Origin: Acidimicrobiaceae bacterium
Lineage (GTDB): Bacteria; Actinomycetota; Acidimicrobiia; Acidimicrobiales; RAAP-2
Reading direction: 5' to 3'
NCBI GenBank assembly: GCA_003135595.1
Contig: PLCI01000180.1
Span: 1,347-7,523 of the forward strand
Length of the DNA stretch: 6,177 nucleotides
The position numbers and the translations under genes were made by a program. Shown piece by piece: positions 1 through 6,177 of the stretch. The notes under the pieces were generated by a model. The model made no database searches and had not been told where the DNA came from. It saw nothing but the letters and a program-made list of their open reading frames with translations. Within the stretch, counting starts at the first letter, position 1; every line of letters begins with the position of its first letter.

Positions 1-317
1 TCTGCTTGGTCCAGCTGTCTCGCTACGAGCCCTTCGGGCTCACCGTCGCCGAGTCACTCGCCTGCGGCACGCCCGTCATCGTCACTCCGGTCGTCGGTGC
101 GGCCCAGGGCCTCCCGAGCGACGTCGCGCGCGTCGTCGAGCCCGGTGACGTCCCTGCGGCATCCGATGCGGTCCGCGAGCTGCTCGCGCTCAGCAGCGAC
201 GAGCGCGCGTTCCTCGCCGCGCGGTGCCGCAGCGAGGCGGCCCGGTACTCGCCGGGGTCCGTCGCCGAGCTGCTCGAAGCCGAGCTCGTCGCCGCGGCTC
301 ACTCGAAGGTCTCGTAG
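1..317 (+). CDS. Family-4 glycosyltransferase, C-terminal fragment (cut by left edge)
   Basis: This is the C-terminal end of a GT-B fold glycosyltransferase that would add a sugar from a nucleotide-sugar donor to a lipid-linked glycan in the cytoplasm. The frame is open from base 3, so the start lies to the left; 104 residues plus the TAG stop are visible. SRYEPFGLTVAESLACGTPV (visible residues 6-25) carries the GT4 E-x7-E signature (Glu9 and Glu17), which binds the donor nucleotide sugar, followed by the usual CGTPVI turn. After it come the VVEPGDV segment and a closing helical stretch, normal for the end of a GT4 protein. The leucine codon at base 6 (TTG) is not a real start, because the signature needs the missing N-terminal domain. 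The last 19 bases overlap the end of the opposing family-2 glycosyltransferase. Donor and acceptor are unknown. The family call is firm; the specific role is not. Confidence 0.9.
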   Translation, partial: CLVQLSRYEPFGLTVAESLACGTPVIVTPVVGAAQGLPSDVARVVEPGDVPAASDAVRELLALSSDERAFLAARCRSEAARYSPGSVAELLEAELVAAAHSKVS

Positions 318-330
318 GCGACGCCGCGGC
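291..330. terminator. Possible bidirectional hairpin around convergent stop codons
   Basis: The self-complementary octamer GCCGCGGC occurs at 291-298 and again at 323-330, so the two copies can pair as an 8-bp all-GC stem. The 24-nt loop contains both stop codons of the convergent glycosyltransferase genes (stops at 299-301 and 315-317). No T-tract follows on either strand and the loop is long, so function as a terminator is a guess from position alone. GC-rich octamers are common at this base composition. Confidence 0.22.
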
Positions 331-1225
331 CACGCAGCAGCGCCCAGGTGCCCATGAGGGTGCCGCGCACCGACGGCCCCACCTTGCGCGTGGTCGCCAC
401 GTCACCACGCAGCAGCGCCACGAGCCCGCGCAGCGTGCCCGGGCAGCCACGGTCGCCGACCGCGACCACGTAGGCGCAGCGCACGAGGCCCCGCACCCCG
501 CCGATCGCGACCACGAGGTTGTACGCGGCGTCGCCGATCGCCGCTCGCGTCGGAGTCGCGCGCGTGTCCTCGCCGAGCCTCGGCGCGGGACGGTGCTCGA
601 CGGTCAGCTCGGGGTCATAGAGCAGCGAGAAGCCGCGTGACCGCGCGAACCGGCCGACGGCGACCTCCAGGTGCGCCTGGGCGCCCGTGCCGCGGAGCCC
701 GCGCGGCAGGCCGAGGGCCGCTCGGCGATAGGCGGCGTTCACGCCCTTGAGGAACGCCACCTCACGGCGCGGGCCTGCACCCAGGTGGTGGTTGCCCACG
801 TGGCGCCCGAACCACGTCACGCGGCCGACGTCGTGGGTGCTCGGCTCGACCCGCTGCACGTCGCCGTCGAAGATGACGTCACGGCCGCCCGCCGCGCCGA
901 CGTCGGGCGCGACCTCGAGGAGCGCGAGGAGGCTCGCGAGCCAGCCCGTCGGCGCCACCGCGTCGTCGTCGGTGAAGCAGATCACCTCGCTCGACGACGC
1001 GCGCGCGCCAGCTGCCATCGCGGCGAGCACGCCCGGCTCATCGAGCTCGACGAAGGTGCAGTGCAGGGGTGCGTCCGCGACCACGCGGGCGCTCGCCTCG
1101 TCGCCGGTGCGCGCGACGACGAGGACCTCATCGGGCGTCAGGTCCTGCCTCGCGAGCGCGGCCAGGCATGCCTCGAGCGATACGGGTCTGCGGTACGTCG
1201 GGACGACGACGGCGACAGTGGTCAC
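299..1225 (-). CDS. Family-2 glycosyltransferase
   Basis: A 308-residue GT-A fold glycosyltransferase, probably one of the enzymes that build the polysaccharide repeat unit. The protein opens with the nucleotide-binding strand VAVVVPTYRRP (residues 4-14). The metal-binding acidic cluster is CFTDDDA (Asp86-88). An acceptor-side segment FLKGVNAAYRR (158-168) and a GTGAQAHLE segment (179-187), whose Glu187 is the likely catalytic-base region, follow, then LLYDPELTVEH (201-211), all typical of GT2 enzymes. The C-terminal part (about 232-275, with AYNLVVAIGG and GDRGCPG) is moderately hydrophobic and may touch the membrane. I chose GTG at 1225 because it overlaps the flippase stop as GTGA and leaves only two residues before the first beta strand. 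The frame stays open to 1867, but that extension lies antisense-register inside the flippase gene and looks like out-of-frame noise. The overlap implies translational coupling to the flippase. The substrate is unknown. Confidence 0.93.
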   Translation of the reverse strand: MTTVAVVVPTYRRPVSLEACLAALARQDLTPDEVLVVARTGDEASARVVADAPLHCTFVELDEPGVLAAMAAGARASSSEVICFTDDDAVAPTGWLASLLALLEVAPDVGAAGGRDVIFDGDVQRVEPSTHDVGRVTWFGRHVGNHHLGAGPRREVAFLKGVNAAYRRAALGLPRGLRGTGAQAHLEVAVGRFARSRGFSLLYDPELTVEHRPAPRLGEDTRATPTRAAIGDAAYNLVVAIGGVRGLVRCAYVVAVGDRGCPGTLRGLVALLRGDVATTRKVGPSVRGTLMGTWALLRGRGVAYETFE

Positions 1226-2865
1226 CGGCTCACACCGATGACCATTCGAGTTGTCCGGCTCGAGACGATTCTTGCGAGCGGACCAGGGAGAATCTCCTCG
1301 AACCACGTCAGGTCCTCGCCGCTGAAGAATCGCGTGACCCGGATGACCAATACGAAGGCTGTGGCGTACACGGAGCCGAGTAGGACCAGCGCCCCGAATG
1401 CCGGAAGGCGCTGATGGACGACGGAGTCCGGGAGCGACAGCAGCACGAGCCGGGCGCAGCCGGCACCTGCCCCGATCGCAAGGAGGAGCTTCGGCATCCA
1501 CGAGAAGAGCAGGTCCCTCGCCGAGCCGTCGACGAGCCGATGGAAACGCACGAGCAGGTAGCCGGTCGCCACAAGCTTCGCGATGACCGTCGCCAGCAGG
1601 ACGCCCACCATCCCGAGCGGCTTGACGAGCGCCACGGTGAGGACGAGGTTGACCACGAAGGCGGCGAACTGCGCGCGCACGCCGAGCCCCACCCGTCCCA
1701 TCGCCATGATGGTCGCCGCCGCGGTCAGGCGGGGGAGCCCGATCAGCAGCGCCGCGACGGTCAGGCAGACAGCCCCGTCGGTGATCGGCACGCCGCCTTG
1801 ATAGCCGCCGAGCCAGAACCCAAGGAACACCGGGGCCATCCCCAGGAGCGAGCCGCCGATTAGGCAACCCAGCAGGGCCACCAGCCGAACGCCTCTCGTG
1901 TACATCCGGCGCATGGCGACGAGTCCCTCGTTGGCCGTGTAGGCGGCCGAGATCGCGCTGAGCATCGAGGACTGCGCGAGGAAGCCGAAGTACGTCGTGA
2001 GCCCAGCTGGCTTCTGGGCGAGCTGGTACGTCCCGTTCCTCCCCACAGAGACGAAGGTGCTGATGACGACGGCATCGGTGTTGTACGTCAGCAGCTCAAG
2101 GACGCCGCCGAGCTGCAGCCACGTGCCAAACCGCGTCATCTCGCGGATCATGTTTCGCTGCAGCCGGAATGGGTTCCCATAGGGAGTGCCGGCACGGACG
2201 CTGACGAAGACCACGGTGACGAGGTAGGTCACGACGAGCTGGACTGACGAGGCGACGACGAGTGCGCTCAACTTGCTGCCCGTGAGCAGCATGCTGACCA
2301 GGACGGCCGCGTAGATGACACGTGTCGCGGCGTCGATCACCGTCACCAGCCACTGGTCGCCAATGGCCGACAGGCGTGACGACATGATCGCCGTCAGACA
2401 ACCCGCGACGGTGTAGGCGTAGCCCCACTGGAAGAACTCGAGCGCCACGTGTGCGAGACCCAGGTGCAGATGGAGGTACGGGATCCACGCCGGGATCGCC
2501 CAGAGAATGACCGGGAGCCCGACGATCCCGAAGCCGATCCAGACGAGCGACGCCAGCGAGCAGATGCTGGCGCCGAGTGTCCGATCCCCCCGTACGTGCG
2601 CCTGTGCGCCGTACCGGGTCACCAAGTCGCCGAATCCCGGGTCGACCACGGTGATGTAGCCCACGGTCGTCATGATGAGGCCCCAGAGGCCGAACTCGAC
2701 CAGGCCGACGTGCGATAGCACGACCGGCGTCGTGATGAAGCCGATCATCGTGAAGAAGACCTGACCGGCGAGCAGCGTCATGCTGTTGATCGCGACGCGT
2801 CGGCCTCGAAACTCCGTACCTCGCCGCAGCGACTCGGGCACCGGCGCGTCGCGGTCGTCCGACAC
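1222..2865 (-). CDS. Wzx-like polysaccharide flippase (MOP superfamily membrane protein)
   Basis: A 547-residue multi-pass inner-membrane protein that most likely flips undecaprenyl-linked repeat units to the outer face of the membrane. It begins with a short charged cytoplasmic tail (residues 1-23), then a hydrophobic segment INSMTLLAGQVFFTMIGFIT (26-45) and TTPVVLSHVGLVEFGLWGL, the typical opening of polysaccharide transporters of the MOP (MATE-like) superfamily. I count about 12-14 hydrophobic segments, the last near 486-508, and a tail of about 40 residues. The arginine in DLVTRYGAQ (residues 80-88) and the basic loops fit the family. Start choice: GTG at 2865 or GTG at 2871, two codons upstream; both lack a strong Shine-Dalgarno. 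The frame is open to a TTG at 2985, but that would run into the divergent gene. The gene ends in a GTGA overlap with the family-2 glycosyltransferase. Its G+C (about 60-67% in sampled blocks) is lower than its flanks. Other MOP exporters are possible, but the context favours Wzx. Confidence 0.9.
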   Translation of the reverse strand: MSDDRDAPVPESLRRGTEFRGRRVAINSMTLLAGQVFFTMIGFITTPVVLSHVGLVEFGLWGLIMTTVGYITVVDPGFGDLVTRYGAQAHVRGDRTLGASICSLASLVWIGFGIVGLPVILWAIPAWIPYLHLHLGLAHVALEFFQWGYAYTVAGCLTAIMSSRLSAIGDQWLVTVIDAATRVIYAAVLVSMLLTGSKLSALVVASSVQLVVTYLVTVVFVSVRAGTPYGNPFRLQRNMIREMTRFGTWLQLGGVLELLTYNTDAVVISTFVSVGRNGTYQLAQKPAGLTTYFGFLAQSSMLSAISAAYTANEGLVAMRRMYTRGVRLVALLGCLIGGSLLGMAPVFLGFWLGGYQGGVPITDGAVCLTVAALLIGLPRLTAAATIMAMGRVGLGVRAQFAAFVVNLVLTVALVKPLGMVGVLLATVIAKLVATGYLLVRFHRLVDGSARDLLFSWMPKLLLAIGAGAGCARLVLLSLPDSVVHQRLPAFGALVLLGSVYATAFVLVIRVTRFFSGEDLTWFEEILPGPLARIVSSRTTRMVIGVSR

Positions 2866-2986
2866 GCCCACAGTGTTCCAGACCTGACTCGCCGCGAGGT
2901 CGGATCGCCGGTGTGCCGTGTTCCGGCTGCAAGCGCCGACACAATGGGTCCGACGCTCGGCCGGAGCCGGCTGCGACGATACCAAG
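2866..2986. promoter_or_regulatory. Divergent intergenic region, presumed promoters for flippase and GT4 units
   Basis: This 121-bp gap is the only real non-coding stretch in the window and sits between two divergently read genes, so it should hold promoters for both. I could not find a convincing -35/-10 pair on either strand; CACAAT at 2940-2945 is a poor -10 match without a partner at normal spacing. The heptamer GTGTTCC occurs at 2873-2879 and at 2918-2924, with a one-mismatch copy GTGTGCC directly before the second at 2911-2917. A short inverted pair GACCT/AGGTC lies at 2881-2885 and 2897-2901. The promoter role follows from gene orientation, not from recognised boxes. Confidence 0.45.
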
Positions 2987-4087
2987 GTGGCACGCTCGAA
3001 CCGCTTGATCGTCGTGAGCCATGCCAGTGTGGTGGCGGCGAATCAGCACGTCTATGCCGACGTTGCGTCTCGGGGCCGTCTAGTGCACCTCGTCATCCCG
3101 GATCGGTGGGCGAGCCAGTACTCCCAGGGAGCCTTCGACGCCGAGGTCATGGATAGCTTCGTCGACGACGTGACACGCCTTCGGGTGCTGGGTCGTGGGC
3201 GCCCGCAGCGCCACGTGTACGTCGCGGCCTGCACGACGGTGCTTCGACGGCTCGGCCCGAGCGTCGTGTTCATTGAAGAGGAGCCGTTCTCGCTGGCGGC
3301 GCTGCAGTGGAGCCTCGCTGCTCGTCGGCTGCGTGTCCCGTTCGGCGTGCAGCTTGCAGAGACACTGGACCGACGGCTTCCCTCGCTCGCACGTCGCTGG
3401 CGCCGCGACGTGCTCTCGCACGCCGCGTTTGTCGCAGCGCGCTCACCGGCGGCCGCCGAGCTCGCGCGCAGGTGGGGGGCCACGGGCGAGGTCGCGGTCG
3501 TACCGCACGGCGTCGACGAGTCCCCTGCCCGCGCCGCACCGGTCGGCCCGTTCACCGTCGCCTACGTCGGGCGCCTCGACGAGGAGAAGGGCATCGAGGA
3601 CCTGCTCTCAGCGTTCCAGTCGCTCGAGCTCGAGCTCGACGCGCGGCTCGTGGTCGCGGGCGACGGGCCGATGCGCGACCGCGTCGCGCGCGCCGGCGAG
3701 CGAGTGGTCCAGCTCGGCGCGGTGCCGCACGCGTCGGTCGGCGACGTCTACGCCATGGCGGACCTCACGTGCGTGCCGAGCCGGACGACGGCCACCTGGG
3801 AGGAGCAGTTCGGGCGCGTGCTCGTCGAGTCGCTCGCGCACGGCGTGCCGGTGCTCGCGACGGCGACCGGCTCGATTCCCTGGGTGCTCGACCAGACCGG
3901 CGGCGGCGTGCTCGTCCCCGAGCGCGACCCGGCCGCGCTCGCGCGTGCGATCCGCGAGCTCGCCGCCGATCGTGCCGGCACCGCCGCGCTCGGGCGCGGT
4001 GCCCGGACCAGGGCGCTTGACGCGTTCTCGGTCCGTGCGGTCGCGACGGGCTTCGTGGCGCTGCTCGCGCGGGTCAGCCCGAGCTGA
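2987..4087 (+). CDS. Family-4 glycosyltransferase
   Basis: A complete 366-residue GT-B fold glycosyltransferase, predicted to act in the cytoplasm on the growing lipid-linked glycan. The N-terminal domain starts with RLIVVSHASVVAANQHVYAD (residues 6-25), a first strand and glycine-poor loop like those in GT4 enzymes that read 'SHPC-VxxxNQ'. VVFIEEEPFSLAAL (93-106) is the conserved acceptor-side acidic segment of the same subgroup. The C-terminal domain has VVPHGVDE (171-178), VAYVGRLDEEKGIEDLL (191-207), LVVAGDGP (221-228) and the E-x7-E signature in EEQFGRVLVES (Glu273 and Glu281). Start: GTG at 2987 puts a few residues before the first strand. GTG at 2918, in the same frame, would add 23 residues that do not resemble the family; TTG at 3004 would trim into the strand. 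No Shine-Dalgarno is visible, so the message may be leaderless or nearly so. Its end overlaps the opposing GT4 gene by 14 bases. G+C rises sharply partway through, from about 62-67% to about 75-82% after 3400. Confidence 0.93.
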   Translation: MARSNRLIVVSHASVVAANQHVYADVASRGRLVHLVIPDRWASQYSQGAFDAEVMDSFVDDVTRLRVLGRGRPQRHVYVAACTTVLRRLGPSVVFIEEEPFSLAALQWSLAARRLRVPFGVQLAETLDRRLPSLARRWRRDVLSHAAFVAARSPAAAELARRWGATGEVAVVPHGVDESPARAAPVGPFTVAYVGRLDEEKGIEDLLSAFQSLELELDARLVVAGDGPMRDRVARAGERVVQLGAVPHASVGDVYAMADLTCVPSRTTATWEEQFGRVLVESLAHGVPVLATATGSIPWVLDQTGGGVLVPERDPAALARAIRELAADRAGTAALGRGARTRALDAFSVRAVATGFVALLARVSPS

Positions 4088-4101
4088 CGAGCTCGCGCAG
4101 C
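4060..4101. terminator. Imperfect palindrome at convergent gene ends, possible bidirectional terminator
   Basis: The perfect core is GTCAGC at 4073-4078 and GCTGAC at 4083-4088 around a 4-nt loop CCGA. The symmetry continues outward: 15 of 19 positions pair between 4060-4078 and 4083-4101, ending in GCTGC/GCAGC arms. The TGA stop of the + strand gene (4085-4087) and that of the minus-strand gene (4074-4076) lie in opposite arms of the core. There is no T-tract on either side, so a U-tract-dependent terminator is not supported; a hairpin-only terminator, or a transcript-end stabiliser, is possible. Confidence 0.35.
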
Positions 4102-5165
4102 CGGGCGATGAACCGATCCTTGCCGAACGCCGCGGCGTGCGCTGCGAGCGTCGCGGCATCGGGCGGGTCCTTGGCCAGCGCCTCGACGGCCCGAGCGATG
4201 GCGACCGGGTTCACGTCGTGGAGCAGCGTGCCGGTGAGGCCGTCGCGCACCGTGTCGAGGTAGCCCCCGTAGTGACGCGCGACGGTCGGCGTGCCGTTCG
4301 CTGCTGCCTCGAGCGGCGTGAGGCCCAGGTCCTCGAAGCTCATCGAGACGAGCACCGACGCCGCGGCGTAGCACCAGCGCAGCGTCGGGTCGTCCACGGT
4401 GCCGAGGAAGCGGACGTTGGGCGGCGCGGTCTCGTGGAGCGGCCCGAGCAGCGGGCCCTCGCCGACCATGACGTAGCGCATGGAGGGCGACGCTCTCGCC
4501 GCGTCCACGACGAGGCCCACCTGCTTGTAGGCGAGCAGCCGCGACACGCACAGGACGAAGCCCTCGTCGAGCCCCTCGACGGGTGTGATCGGGCCGTCCG
4601 AGGTGAGCGCCGGGGGCGGGAACAGGACCTCGGCGTCGCGCCCGTAGAGCGAGCGCACCGCCTCGGCGGTCGCCGTCGAGTTCGCGAGGTACATCGACGC
4701 CCGTCGCGCGCCGGACTGGTCCGCGCGCCGCAGCGGGGGGCCGAGGACACCCATCGCCGCGCGTCCCACGAACGAGCGAAGCGTGGAGCGGCCGAGGTAC
4801 TGCTCTTGCTGGTACAGCCACCGCGCCGGCGCGTGGCAGTAGACGATGAGCTTGCCGTCGGTGCGCACCTCATGGGCCCAGCCCGAGCTGCTCGCGAGCA
4901 CCACGTCGGCGTCGACGCGCTGTGCGGCGAACCACGGTGCGAGGAAGGGGAGCGCGACGCGATGGTGCTGGCGCACGAACGCAGAGCGGTCAAGGATGCC
5001 GGTGCGCACCTTGAGCTCGCGGAACGCCTCGAAGGTGTCGGAGGGGTCGTAGAGCGAGGTCAGGATCGTGGCCGCGGGGAACGCCTCTGCAAATACCAGG
5101 ACGACCCTCTCTGCGCCCCCTCGCTGTGTCAGGTAGTCATGGACGATCGTGAGCTCAGTAGGCAC
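4074..5165 (-). CDS. WbaZ-like family-4 glycosyltransferase
   Basis: A 363-residue GT-B fold glycosyltransferase. The opening TIVHDYLTQRGGAERVV (residues 6-22) is the glycine-rich acceptor loop typical of the GT4 group that includes WbaZ-type mannosyltransferases. LIVYCHAPARWLYQQEQYL (106-124) corresponds to that group's 'YCHtPxRyxw' segment, and ANSTATAEAVRSLYG (161-175) is also characteristic. The C-terminal domain shows FVLCVSRLLAYKQVGLVVDA (203-222), where Arg209 and Lys214 sit at the donor-phosphate-binding positions, then YVMVGEGP (231-238) and the E-x7-E signature in SFEDLGLTPLEAAANGTP (Glu278 and Glu286). Mannose from a GDP donor is a reasonable guess by resemblance only. GTG at 5165 gives five residues before the first strand; five G's lie 4 bases upstream as a weak ribosome-binding site. 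The start overlaps the end of the glycosylphosphotransferase gene by 11 bases, suggesting one operon and coupled translation. Its end overlaps the opposing GT4 gene. Confidence 0.93.
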   Translation of the reverse strand: MPTELTIVHDYLTQRGGAERVVLVFAEAFPAATILTSLYDPSDTFEAFRELKVRTGILDRSAFVRQHHRVALPFLAPWFAAQRVDADVVLASSSGWAHEVRTDGKLIVYCHAPARWLYQQEQYLGRSTLRSFVGRAAMGVLGPPLRRADQSGARRASMYLANSTATAEAVRSLYGRDAEVLFPPPALTSDGPITPVEGLDEGFVLCVSRLLAYKQVGLVVDAARASPSMRYVMVGEGPLLGPLHETAPPNVRFLGTVDDPTLRWCYAAASVLVSMSFEDLGLTPLEAAANGTPTVARHYGGYLDTVRDGLTGTLLHDVNPVAIARAVEALAKDPPDAATLAAHAAAFGKDRFIARLRELVSSG

Positions 5166-6177
5166 CGAGCCCCCGGATCATCGCCCGAGGCGTGTCCGCA
5201 CATATCTTTATGTCCCACCACAGCGCCCAGCTCGTGACGTAGAGGTAGTCAAGCTGACGGAGCTCCTCGGCAGTCAGCTCGTTGCGCCCCGACACCTGCC
5301 ACAGGCCCGTGATCCCGGGACGCAGGTCGAATCGGCGCGACGTCCACCCCGAGGGCGGCTCGGACTCCGCGGTCACGAACGGACGCGGCCCAACGATCGA
5401 CATCGAGCCCGCCAGCACGTTCGCGAACTGGGGGATCTCGTCGAGCCCCGTGCGTCGCAGCAGGCCCCCGATCGGCGTCAGCCGCTCGACCTCGTTCGCC
5501 TTGCCCCGCGCCTCGTAGAGCGGGACGCGCCCGTCGGGCGCCACGTCGACGTCGTCGCCCCGCGCCGATCGGTCGACGCGCATGGTCCGGAACTTGTAGA
5601 TGGTGAACGTCCGGCGATGCCGTCCGAGGCGCTCCTGGCGGAAGAAGACGGGTCCCGGCGAGGTCAGCTTCACCGCGACGGCGATCACGAGCGCGAACGG
5701 GACGCTGATCGCGACGAGCACGCTCGCGACGACCACGTCGAAGGTGCGCTTCGTGAAGCGGTCGAGCCCGGTCATCTGGGGCGGCACGGTCTCGAGCAGC
5801 GGCAGCCCCGACAGCTCGGTGAGCCGGGAGCGCCACGAGACGAGCTCGAAGACCCTCGGCACGAGCGCGACGTCAGCGAGCTCCATCGCCCGCCGGTACT
5901 CGGCGAGGTGATCGCCTTCGAAGTCGCCCGTCGACCCGATGACGATCCGGTCGACGTCGAAGTCGCGGATCACCTGCTCGAGGTCCGAGAGCCGCCCGAG
6001 TGCGCCCGGTGGGAGCGACTCGGTCGTCGCCACCCAGCCAACGACCTGGATCCCGTGGTTCAAGCGCAGGTGCGTCGTGAAGCGCGCCACGCCCTCGCCG
6101 CGGTCGACGATGAGCACGCGCACCGGGCTCTGGCGCAGCACCTCGTGACGCAGCACCGCGTGGCCGATCGGCAAGAG
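5155..6177 (-). CDS. Undecaprenyl-phosphate sugar-phosphate transferase (WbaP/PglC superfamily), N-terminus cut by right edge
   Basis: This is the initiating enzyme of the pathway: a polyprenyl glycosylphosphotransferase that moves a sugar 1-phosphate from a nucleotide sugar to undecaprenyl phosphate at the inner membrane. 340 C-terminal residues are visible; full-length WbaP-type proteins are usually about 450-500, so the N-terminal membrane helices are probably off the edge. Visible residues 19-82 (RVLIVDRGEG ... DRIVIGSTG) form the Rossmann-like middle domain. KRTFDVVVAS (143-152) starts the membrane-embedded hydrophobic helix ending near 169, followed by KLTSPGPVFFRQERLG (170-185), FTIYKFRTMR (191-200), LDEIPQFANVLAGSMSIVGP (245-264) with the catalytic Asp-Glu pair at 246-247, and RPGITGLWQVSGRNELT (286-302). 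The C-terminus (LDYLYVTSWALWWDIKI to the final GAY) is complete. The linker at about 201-236 is acidic, and its ANEVERLTPIG segment replaces the more usual 'DPRxTxxG'. The sugar (Glc, Gal or another) cannot be read. It is the first visible gene of the minus-strand unit with the WbaZ-like gene. Confidence 0.95.
   Translation of the reverse strand, partial: LLPIGHAVLRHEVLRQSPVRVLIVDRGEGVARFTTHLRLNHGIQVVGWVATTESLPPGALGRLSDLEQVIRDFDVDRIVIGSTGDFEGDHLAEYRRAMELADVALVPRVFELVSWRSRLTELSGLPLLETVPPQMTGLDRFTKRTFDVVVASVLVAISVPFALVIAVAVKLTSPGPVFFRQERLGRHRRTFTIYKFRTMRVDRSARGDDVDVAPDGRVPLYEARGKANEVERLTPIGGLLRRTGLDEIPQFANVLAGSMSIVGPRPFVTAESEPPSGWTSRRFDLRPGITGLWQVSGRNELTAEELRQLDYLYVTSWALWWDIKICADTPRAMIRGLGAY

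Noticed and set aside
224..1863. Several 60-250-codon + strand frames antisense to the GT2 and flippase genes
   Set aside because: They mirror the codon pattern of the real minus-strand genes, have biased compositions and show no recognisable domains.
1226..1867. N-terminal extension of the family-2 glycosyltransferase to 522 residues
   Set aside because: The extra 214 residues lie in another frame of the flippase gene and are Arg/Pro-rich without structure. The GTG at 1225 with its GTGA overlap gives the normal GT2 start.
2921..2945. Candidate promoter TTCCGG ... CACAAT for the + strand GT4
   Set aside because: The spacer is only 13 bases and both hexamers match the consensus poorly, so I do not list it as a promoter.
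2866..2985. Upstream extension of the flippase to TTG at 2985
   Set aside because: It would add 40 residues unlike any transporter N-terminus and would run through the divergent region up to the start of the opposite gene.
2918..2986. Earlier GTG start for the + strand GT4
   Set aside because: The 23 added residues do not resemble the family and would place most of the divergent promoter region inside the gene.
2096..3049. A 317-codon minus-strand frame overlapping the flippase
   Set aside because: It is a frame-shifted shadow of the flippase gene, rich in Arg, His and Asp, with no membrane segments or motifs.
3195..5237. A 680-codon open frame on the + strand across the GT4 pair
   Set aside because: It runs out of frame through the + strand GT4 and antisense to the WbaZ-like gene, and its product is a low-complexity Arg/Ser/Ala-rich string with no family motif. 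Long accidental frames are expected at this base composition.

Overview
The window is a stretch of a surface-polysaccharide (exopolysaccharide, capsule or O-antigen-like) biosynthesis cluster from a high-GC bacterium. Sampled blocks run from about 60% to 82% G+C. GTG starts dominate, genes overlap by a few bases, and Shine-Dalgarno sequences are weak or absent. This suggests an actinobacterium or a related high-GC lineage, but no marker gene here fixes the taxonomy, so that is an inference.

Layout from left to right: (1) the C-terminal end of a family-4 glycosyltransferase on the + strand, cut by the left edge (1-317). (2) A two-gene minus-strand unit, read right to left: a Wzx-like multi-pass polysaccharide flippase (1222-2865), then a family-2 glycosyltransferase (299-1225), joined by a 4-base GTGA stop/start overlap. 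(3) A 121-bp divergent intergenic region (2866-2986). (4) A complete family-4 glycosyltransferase on the + strand (2987-4087). (5) A second minus-strand unit: a polyprenyl-phosphate sugar-phosphate transferase of the WbaP/PglC superfamily, cut by the right edge (5155-6177), then a WbaZ-like family-4 glycosyltransferase (4074-5165), overlapping by 11 bases. Coding density is almost total; the divergent region is the only real gap.

How the genes fit together: the glycosylphosphotransferase would load the first sugar phosphate onto undecaprenyl phosphate at the inner face of the membrane. The four glycosyltransferases (three GT4, one GT2) would extend the lipid-linked repeat unit in the cytoplasm. 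The flippase would then move it across the membrane. A Wzy polymerase, a chain-length regulator, export proteins and nucleotide-sugar synthesis genes are not in the window and presumably lie outside it. Sugar and linkage specificities cannot be read from the sequence.

I see no CRISPR array, transposase, tRNA or rRNA, and no clearly new system. The points most worth a second look are the two tail-to-tail gene overlaps, each bracketed by inverted repeats (the one at 4060-4101 is a 42-nt imperfect palindrome holding both stop codons), and a lower-GC block covering the flippase and the first third of the + strand glycosyltransferase, which hints at mosaic assembly.
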